Positions 44,104-50,004 of a DNA stretch of 50,004 nt are shown here, one piece after another. The translations under genes and the position numbers were made by a program. The DNA comes from an uncultured Bacteroidia bacterium (GTDB lineage Bacteria > Bacteroidota > Bacteroidia > Bacteroidales > F082): assembly GCA_913009755.1 (NCBI GenBank), contig CAJVWU010000019.1, forward strand, positions 1 to 50,004, in the 5' to 3' direction. The notes under the pieces are model-generated. The model made no database searches. It saw only the letters and a program-made list of their open reading frames with translations, and was not told the DNA's origin. Numbering within the stretch: the first letter of the stretch is position 1; every line of letters begins with the position of its first letter.

Positions 44104-44127
44104 CAAATTCATTTCAAGAAGATCATA

Positions 44128-44670
44128 ATGGAAATTGTTAAAACCAAACTACCTGGTTTATACATCGTTAAACCAAAGGTGTATGAAGACCAAAGGGGAT
44201 ACTTTTTTGAATCGTACAACAAGGAGATATTTTTAAAACTGGGAATTGACCAAAATTTTGTACAGGATAACGAATCCATGTCGCAAAAAGGGGTTTTAAG
44301 GGGCCTCCATTTTCAAAGGCCGCCCTTTGCCCAGGGAAAGCTGGTGCGTGTGATGTGGGGATCGGTAATGGATGTGGCCGTTGACCTGAGAAAATCATCA
44401 CCGACTTATGGGCAGTGGGACTCGGTGATATTAACCCAACAAAATAAATGGATGTACTGGATACCGCCAGGATTTGCCCACGGTTTTGTTGCCCTCGAAG
44501 ACAATACGGTCTTTTTTTATAAATGTACAAGCCTGTTCAACAAAGAATCGGAAGGTGTCATCAGATGGAACGACCCCACACTCAATATTAAATGGAACAT
44601 TGAAAGCCCTTTGTTGGCAAACAGGGATGCCAATGCCCCGTTTTTTAAAAATTTCATAAGCCCTTTTTAG
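44128..44670 (+). CDS. rfbC: dTDP-4-dehydrorhamnose 3,5-epimerase
   Basis: The protein has 180 residues from the ATG at 44128. The cupin epimerase motifs are intact: GYFFESYN, FVQDNESMSQKGVLRGLHFQ (split here as FVQDNES and GVLRGLHFQ) with the catalytic His61, GSVMDVAVDLRKSSPTYGQW and IPPGFAHGF. It makes dTDP-L-rhamnose intermediates for surface polysaccharide. The other rfb genes are not in the window, so this copy stands alone. The longer TTG start at 44101 is rejected because the promoter box overlaps it. Confidence 0.95.
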   Translation: MEIVKTKLPGLYIVKPKVYEDQRGYFFESYNKEIFLKLGIDQNFVQDNESMSQKGVLRGLHFQRPPFAQGKLVRVMWGSVMDVAVDLRKSSPTYGQWDSVILTQQNKWMYWIPPGFAHGFVALEDNTVFFYKCTSLFNKESEGVIRWNDPTLNIKWNIESPLLANRDANAPFFKNFISPF

Positions 44671-44718
44671 TTTATTTCAACTTTCTCCTAAAACAGCGAT
44701 TACTAAAGTTTAATTTTA

Positions 44719-45672
44719 ATGAATAACAGGATTGTTTCAAGGATACTGCTTCTGTTGCTTACCATTACCTTGTTTGCGGGTTTCGGTATCTGGACGAAAA
44801 GGCAGCAACGACAAACCCCGGGAAACAATCAGCAATATTACCGGATTGTAACTCTGCCCGTACCCAATACACTTTCATTTGCCGGTGAACCGGTCCCGCT
44901 TGATCTGTTTTATGTAAAAGAAGCCCTCGACCGTGAACTGTCGGTCAACACCTATTGGCATTCTTCCACCTTGCAATTGATCAGGAAATCAACAAGATGG
45001 TTTCCTGTTATTGACACCATCCTCGAAAATAACAACATCCCTTCCGACTTTAGATACCTTTGTATTGTTGAAAGCGGATTTGAGAATGTTGTTTCTCCCG
45101 CCGGGGCGACCGGCTTCTGGCAATTGATGAAAGGGACAGCCAAAGAAAACGGGCTGGAAGTTAACAAGGAAGTGGACGAAAGATATGACGTGGTGAAATC
45201 AACCCGTGCGGCCTGTAAATATTTAAAAGAGAGTTACGACAAATACCACAACTGGACGCTGGTAGCTGCTTCTTATAATACCGGGCGCAACGGCCTCAGC
45301 CGGTTGATGGAAAAGCAAAAGGCCCGTTCTTATTACGATATGCTTGTTTCAGACGAAACCAGCCGCTATGTTTACAGGATACTGGCTTTCAAAATGATAT
45401 TTGAGGCTCCTGAAAGTTTTGCGTTTTACCTTGAACCGGATGATTTTTACCGGCCCATTCCGGTGCATACGGTTGAAGTAACCGGCAGGATAGACAGTTG
45501 GGGTGATTTTGCCAGACAGCAGGGGATAAGCTATAAATTGTTAAAATATTTTAACCCCTGGCTCAGACAGACTTACCTGAAAAACAAACAGAAAAAAAAT
45601 TACGTTATCCGGATACCCGATCCGCCTTATGACAGGACTTATGAAGATTTCAAAAAAGAAATTGCAAATTAG
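44719..45672 (+). CDS. Membrane-bound lytic transglycosylase (SLT/MltD-like)
   Basis: The protein has 317 residues. An N-terminal hydrophobic segment (about 5-23), followed by positive charge, acts as a signal or membrane anchor. The SLT domain (about 95-225) has the catalytic Glu118 in CIVESGFENV, then SPAGATGFWQLM and AASYNTGRNG, all standard for lytic transglycosylases that cleave peptidoglycan to 1,6-anhydro ends. The C-terminal part (about 245-317) resembles a LysM-proximal region but has no clear LysM. It ends exactly at the base before the uvrA ATG, so the two genes are translationally linked. Confidence 0.9.
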   Translation: MNNRIVSRILLLLLTITLFAGFGIWTKRQQRQTPGNNQQYYRIVTLPVPNTLSFAGEPVPLDLFYVKEALDRELSVNTYWHSSTLQLIRKSTRWFPVIDTILENNNIPSDFRYLCIVESGFENVVSPAGATGFWQLMKGTAKENGLEVNKEVDERYDVVKSTRAACKYLKESYDKYHNWTLVAASYNTGRNGLSRLMEKQKARSYYDMLVSDETSRYVYRILAFKMIFEAPESFAFYLEPDDFYRPIPVHTVEVTGRIDSWGDFARQQGISYKLLKYFNPWLRQTYLKNKQKKNYVIRIPDPPYDRTYEDFKKEIAN

Positions 45673-48516
45673 ATGAGGAACGATAATGTTATACCGGCCA
45701 GTGGTGAGGTGCTTGAAGTGCTGGGGGCAAGGGTTCATAATCTGAAAAACATTGATCTTGTCATACCCCGGAATAAGTTTGTTGTGATCACGGGTTTGAG
45801 TGGCAGCGGAAAATCATCCCTGGCTTTCGATACCATCTATGCCGAAGGCCAGCGACGCTATATGGAAACCCTCTCCTCTTATGCCCGCCAGTTCATCGGC
45901 CACATGGAAAGGCCCGATGTGGATAAAATAAACGGCCTGAGCCCGGTGATCTCCATTGAACAAAAATCAGTAAACAGGAACCCACGCTCTACGGTTGGGA
46001 CCATAACCGAGGTTTATGATTTTCTCCGTTTATTATTTGCCCGTGCTTCAGATGCCTATTCATACAACACCGGGGAAAAGATGGTGCATTATACCGAAAG
46101 GCAGATCGCTGAACTGATTATCCGGGAATTTGAAAACAAGCATGTTTCTGTTCTTGCCCCGTTGGTGAAAGGCCGTAAAGGGCATTATCGTGAGTTGTTT
46201 GAGCAAATCAGGCAACAGGGCTATTTAAAGGTGAGGGTTGACGGACAGGTAAGGGAGATAGCATTCGGATTACAACTTGACCGCTACAAAATACACGATA
46301 TAGAAGTAGTGATTGACCGTCTGGTGATCAGTGAAAAAAACAGGCCACGCATAAACCGTACATTACAAGAGTCCTTAAAACAGGGAAAAGGAGCGTTGAT
46401 GGTGCTGGATGAGGAAACCGGGAAGATCAGGCATTTCAGCAAAAAACTGATTTGCCCTTCTACCGGAATTTCTTATGATGAACCGGAACCCAATACTTTT
46501 TCATTCAATTCACCTTACGGGGCTTGCCCTGTTTGCAACGGGCTGGGGACTATCAGCGAAGTTGACCTGGACAAAGTGATGCCTGACAAATCCTTATCCA
46601 TCCGGCAGGGGGGAATAAAACCGTTGGGTGAATATAAAAATAACTGGGTTTTTAAACAGTTGGAAGCCATTGGCCTGAAATACGGGTTTGACCTGAACAC
46701 CGCCATCGGGAAAATACCGGAAAAAGCCATTCATGTTATCCTGAACGGTACCAACGAAACCATTGAAATCAAAAAAGAATATCTCGGTATCACTTCTTCT
46801 TATGCACTTTCGTTTGAGGGCGTTATCAATTACATCATGAATTTCAGCGGGGGAAATGCTTCACAATCATCCAAACGGTGGGCCAATGCTTTCATGAACA
46901 AACGTGAGTGCCCCGAATGCCATGGCGCAAGATTGAAAAAAGAAGCGCTTTTTTTTAAAATCGGGGAGAAAAATATAGCCGGCCTGGCATCAATATCGCT
47001 TAATCATCTTTACGAATGGCTTGAGAATATTGAAGAGGGGATGTCGGAGAACCAGCGCAGGATTGCCCGCGACATCATCAGGGAAATCCGCAACCGCATT
47101 GACTTTTTATTACAGGTGGGTATTGGTTACCTGCACCTGAACCGGCCTGCCCGCAGCCTTTCGGGAGGCGAATCGCAGAGGATACGCCTTGCCACCCAGA
47201 TCGGATCGCAGTTGACAGGCGTGTTATATATCCTGGATGAACCAAGCATCGGCCTTCACCAGCGGGACAACCACCGGTTGATAAAAGCCCTGAAAGACCT
47301 CAGGGATATTGGGAATTCCGTATTTGTTGTGGAACATGACAAAGACACCATCCTTGCCGCCGACTATATGATTGATATCGGACCGGGAGCCGGAAGGCAC
47401 GGAGGCGAAGTGGTGGCACAAGGTACACCGGAAGAGATTAAAAATTCCGACACCGAAACGGCTGCCTATCTCAGCGGGAAGAAATCAATCCCTGTCCCTG
47501 AAAGACGGCGAAAAGGTACCGGAAAAAGCATCACTATTGAAGGAGCTTCGGGAAATAACCTGAAAGACCTCACGGTTGCATTCCCCCTGGGAAAGTTTAT
47601 TTGTATTACCGGTGTTTCAGGCAGCGGGAAATCCACATTGATCAACGAAACACTATACCCGGTGCTGAGTAATCATTTTTACCATTCGCTTAAAAATCCC
47701 TTGCCGTATAAAAGCATCAAAGGCCTTGAGTTTATTGATAAAGTGATTGAGATTGACCAGTCACCCATTGGGCGCACACCCCGTTCCAATCCGGCTACTT
47801 ATACCAAAGTATTCGATGAGATCAGGAAACTGTTCGGCAATCATCCCGAGTCAAAGATCCGGGGTTATAAACCGGGCCGTTTTTCATTCAATGTGAAAGG
47901 GGGGCGTTGTGAAACCTGCAAAGGGGCAGGCGTTCAGACCATTGAGATGAACTTTTTGCCTGATGTTTATGTTTTATGCAAGGACTGCCACGGAAAGCGA
48001 TATAACAGGGAAACCCTTGAAATAAGATATAAAGGCCATTCCATCAATGATGTGTTGAACATGACCATCAACCAGGCGGTAGCGTTCTTTGAGAACATCC
48101 CTTCCATTATACAAAAGTTGACTACATTAAGGGAAGTGGGGCTGGGTTACATCACCCTGGGACAATCCTCAACAACCCTGTCAGGCGGTGAAGCCCAACG
48201 TGTGAAACTGGCTTCCGAACTGGCAAAAAAAGATACCGGCAAAACTCTTTATATCCTTGACGAACCCACTACCGGACTGCATTTTGAAGATGTGAACGTG
48301 TTGCTTGAGGTACTGAATAAACTGGTTGACAAAGGCAATACGGTCATCGTTATCGAACACAATATGGAAGTGATCAAGGTGGCCGACCACATCATTGACC
48401 TGGGGCCTGAAGGAGGTGACGAAGGAGGCCGGTTGATTGCTGAGGGAATGCCTGAATCCATTGTCAATAACAAGAATAGTTATACTGCGTTTTATTTAAA
48501 AAAAGAGTTATTATGA
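45673..48516 (+). CDS. uvrA: Excinuclease ABC subunit UvrA
   Basis: The protein has 947 residues, normal for UvrA, the damage-recognition ATPase of nucleotide excision repair. Both ABC modules are complete: Walker [11 protein letters not shown] and [10 protein letters not shown], and signatures [12 protein letters not shown] and [12 protein letters not shown]. Zinc-finger cysteines are present in [25 protein letters not shown] and CKDCHGKRY. The start follows the lytic-transglycosylase stop directly, and its stop overlaps the LOG gene by 4 bp (ATGA), so the three genes look like one operon. Confidence 0.98.
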   Translation: MRNDNVIPASGEVLEVLGARVHNLKNIDLVIPRNKFVVITGLSGSGKSSLAFDTIYAEGQRRYMETLSSYARQFIGHMERPDVDKINGLSPVISIEQKSVNRNPRSTVGTITEVYDFLRLLFARASDAYSYNTGEKMVHYTERQIAELIIREFENKHVSVLAPLVKGRKGHYRELFEQIRQQGYLKVRVDGQVREIAFGLQLDRYKIHDIEVVIDRLVISEKNRPRINRTLQESLKQGKGALMVLDEETGKIRHFSKKLICPSTGISYDEPEPNTFSFNSPYGACPVCNGLGTISEVDLDKVMPDKSLSIRQGGIKPLGEYKNNWVFKQLEAIGLKYGFDLNTAIGKIPEKAIHVILNGTNETIEIKKEYLGITSSYALSFEGVINYIMNFSGGNASQSSKRWANAFMNKRECPECHGARLKKEALFFKIGEKNIAGLASISLNHLYEWLENIEEGMSENQRRIARDIIREIRNRIDFLLQVGIGYLHLNRPARSLSGGESQRIRLATQIGSQLTGVLYILDEPSIGLHQRDNHRLIKALKDLRDIGNSVFVVEHDKDTILAADYMIDIGPGAGRHGGEVVAQGTPEEIKNSDTETAAYLSGKKSIPVPERRRKGTGKSITIEGASGNNLKDLTVAFPLGKFICITGVSGSGKSTLINETLYPVLSNHFYHSLKNPLPYKSIKGLEFIDKVIEIDQSPIGRTPRSNPATYTKVFDEIRKLFGNHPESKIRGYKPGRFSFNVKGGRCETCKGAGVQTIEMNFLPDVYVLCKDCHGKRYNRETLEIRYKGHSINDVLNMTINQAVAFFENIPSIIQKLTTLREVGLGYITLGQSSTTLSGGEAQRVKLASELAKKDTGKTLYILDEPTTGLHFEDVNVLLEVLNKLVDKGNTVIVIEHNMEVIKVADHIIDLGPEGGDEGGRLIAEGMPESIVNNKNSYTAFYLKKELL

Positions 48517-49220
48517 GTGATGAAAAGATTACAAAATTAAAAGAGTTCCGTCCAAAAAGCTGGACCGAAACCAAAGCAAACGATTCATGGTCAGTATTCA
48601 AGATCATGTCGGAAATCGTGGACGGATATGAAGAATTATCGCGTATAGGGCCCTGTGTTGCTGTCTTTGGTTCAGCCAGGATCAGAGAAGGGGATCATTG
48701 CTATGATATGGGGATGGAACTGGCTTACCTGTTGACAAAAAAAGGCTTCGGCATCATTACCGGCGGCGGGCCGGGTGCTATGGAAGCGGCCAACAAAGGT
48801 GCCTATATTGCCGGAGGTAAATCGGTCGGGCTTAATATCAACCTGGAGCACGAACAACGTCCCAACCCTTATATTGACCCGGATAAACTGCTTGACTTCG
48901 ACTATTTCTTTACACGGAAACTCATGTTCATGCGCTATTCGCAGGGTTATATTGTTTTGCCCGGCGGTTTCGGCACAATGGATGAAATGTTCGAAGCCAT
49001 CACCCTGATACAAACCCATAAACTGGTTAAATTCCCCATCGTGATGGTTGACAAAGAATATTGGGGAGGATTGATTGACTGGATAAAAGATAAAATGTTG
49101 CAGGGAGGGAAAATCAACGAAAAAGACCTGGAAATCTTTTATCTCGTGGATAGCGCTGAAGAAGCCGTGGAAATTATTGAGGATTATTATAAAAAGTATT
49201 CCTTGAAGCCCAATTTCTAA
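48513..49220 (+). CDS. LOG-family protein (TIGR00730), possible cytokinin-riboside phosphoribohydrolase
   Basis: The protein has 235 residues. The Rossmann-like LOG motif GGGPGAMEAANKGAY and the catalytic PGGFGTMDEMFE are both intact. Family members hydrolyse nucleoside 5'-monophosphates to free base and ribose 5-phosphate; the native substrate in this group is often unknown. It is coupled to uvrA by a 4-bp overlap, a pairing I cannot explain functionally. A stem-loop follows the stop. Confidence 0.92.
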   Translation: MSDEKITKLKEFRPKSWTETKANDSWSVFKIMSEIVDGYEELSRIGPCVAVFGSARIREGDHCYDMGMELAYLLTKKGFGIITGGGPGAMEAANKGAYIAGGKSVGLNINLEHEQRPNPYIDPDKLLDFDYFFTRKLMFMRYSQGYIVLPGGFGTMDEMFEAITLIQTHKLVKFPIVMVDKEYWGGLIDWIKDKMLQGGKINEKDLEIFYLVDSAEEAVEIIEDYYKKYSLKPNF

Positions 49221-49238
49221 TAATATCCCTTGTCTTTC

Positions 49239-49270
49239 GACCCGCTGAGTGCAAGGCCACTCAGTGGGTC
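49239..49270. terminator. Long stem-loop after the LOG gene
   Basis: Arms GACCCGCTGAGTG (49239-49251) and CACTCAGTGGGTC (49258-49270) pair over 13 positions, with one G-U wobble and a 6-nt loop. It lies 18 bp after the stop and may end the transglycosylase-uvrA-LOG transcript. No U-tract follows, so a REP-type palindrome is an equal possibility. Confidence 0.5.
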
Positions 49271-49441
49271 AGGTTGCACTTTAACCCGCCGGCAGTATTT
49301 TTGGACACACCGCTTTTTTTAGCCACACTTTACGGCAATAAAAAATTTCCCGGTGGGTTGAAAAACTATATTCCTGATGCTTGATGATGAAACTGCCCAA
49401 AACAAGATGTTCGGGCTTTTGAACTCCTGAGACAGGGCGAA

Positions 49442-49888
49442 CTAAATATCAGTAATTCTTATCGCTCCTTTTACTACTGATGCTGCACGTGTATATTCCC
49501 AAAAAGCAAGATATTCATATTTACATTTATCTTCAAGTACTTCCATGAATGCTTTAAATTCCCCTTCTTTCCAGCCATAATAACCCAGTAACTCATCAAA
49601 ATCAATGACAGAACCAACCTGCAAATAGGGTAATGCATTTTCAAGAATGCATTTGGTTGGTGAGTACGTATCTACGTCAACGTGAAGATAAGCAATTTTA
49701 TCATCTTTTTCCAGGGCACTTTCTATAAACGAGGGGAGAGTTTCCTCAATCCAGCCTTTAATTAATCGAACGTTGTCTTTTACCTCCGGAATTATTCCAT
49801 TACGGCTGAAATAATCTTTACTGGCAAATGTACCACCCCATTCTTCTGAAAATCCCTCAAAAGAATCAAAACCATAAATGAGTCCACT
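49442..49888 (-). pseudogene. 5'-truncated SAM methyltransferase, TylF-like
   Basis: Translating back from the stop gives about 148 residues that begin at an in-frame TAG (49889-49891) with no proper start. The visible part has GFDSFEGFSEEWGGTF, NVRLIKGWIEETLP, LHVDVDTYSPT and VIDFDELLGYYGW, the order found in TylF/macrocin-type class I methyltransferases. The N-terminal SAM-binding region is missing. Similarity stops just inside the TAG, and the sequence beyond has a different character, so the gene is broken by an insertion, rearrangement or assembly join. A shorter frame starting at 49624 is only its tail. Confidence 0.7.
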
Positions 49889-50004
49889 CTAAAAAGGTCG
49901 CCCCATTCATAATACACGTCAAGTCAACACAACACACGGCCTGAGTAATTGTTAATAAGTAGCACTTGTAACTACCTGTGTATCAGTGATAGAAAAATTT
50001 ATTC
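49889..50004. other. Unexplained DNA at the truncation breakpoint, right edge
   Basis: About 116 bp lie between the broken methyltransferase and the window end. No gene or repeat partner is visible. It could be the end of an inserted element, but the window stops before it can be recognised. Confidence 0.35.

Noticed and set aside
1-50004. tRNA, rRNA or CRISPR features
   Set aside because: Reading both strands I found no cloverleaf with CCA-type ends, no rRNA-like stretches and no regularly spaced direct repeats; a dedicated RNA search was not possible.

Overview
The window reads as a chromosomal segment of a member of the Bacteroidota, probably class Bacteroidia. The evidence is several type IX secretion (T9SS) C-terminal sorting domains, repeated TAnnTTTG -7 promoter boxes, FKBP lipoproteins of the GldI type, a DUF5916-type protein and palindromic REP-like repeats. 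No rRNA, tRNA, CRISPR array or complete transposon is visible.

Layout. At 1-69 a gene start runs off the left edge, and gcvT (221-1309) follows. 1479-8308 carries three tandem secreted T9SS paralogues on the minus strand. They share near-identical DNA blocks, and the most upstream one has a frameshift just after its signal peptide. 8708-19974 is a one-direction block of eight envelope genes: a tail-fibre-like repeat protein, a T9SS surface protein, a PapD-like two-domain chaperone, a MORN-repeat protein, three small secreted beta-sandwich subunits and a 1078-residue outer-membrane barrel protein with extra beta domains. I read this as a candidate chaperone/usher-like surface-fibre system, and it is the most interesting part of the window. 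20366-24031 encodes two secreted peptidases (M1 and S8).

24032-24917 is AT-rich and ends in a cluster of TTTACA/TGTAAA boxes upstream of a small XRE regulator. 25407-30124 holds ndk, an NrnA-like phosphoesterase and three consecutive FKBP lipoproteins with one, two and three domains. 30280-39730 is mixed housekeeping: an outer-membrane protein, YggS, an LTA-synthase-like sulfatase, a TPR protein, a DAK2-DegV fusion that looks like a one-chain fatty acid kinase, a dCMP-deaminase-like enzyme, a CYTH phosphatase and a PfkB kinase. 39838-49220 has a DUF5916 protein, a polytopic membrane protein, rfbC, and a tight lytic transglycosylase-uvrA-LOG cluster. A 5'-truncated methyltransferase lies at 49442-49888.

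How the genes work together. In the fibre locus the chaperone would hold subunits in the periplasm and the barrel protein would export or anchor them. A terminator behind the middle subunit gene may set subunit-to-barrel stoichiometry. The T9SS and tail-fibre-like proteins at the head of the operon, the first pair overlapping by 4 bp, are candidate surface partners. These roles are inferred from architecture and gene order, not from database searches.
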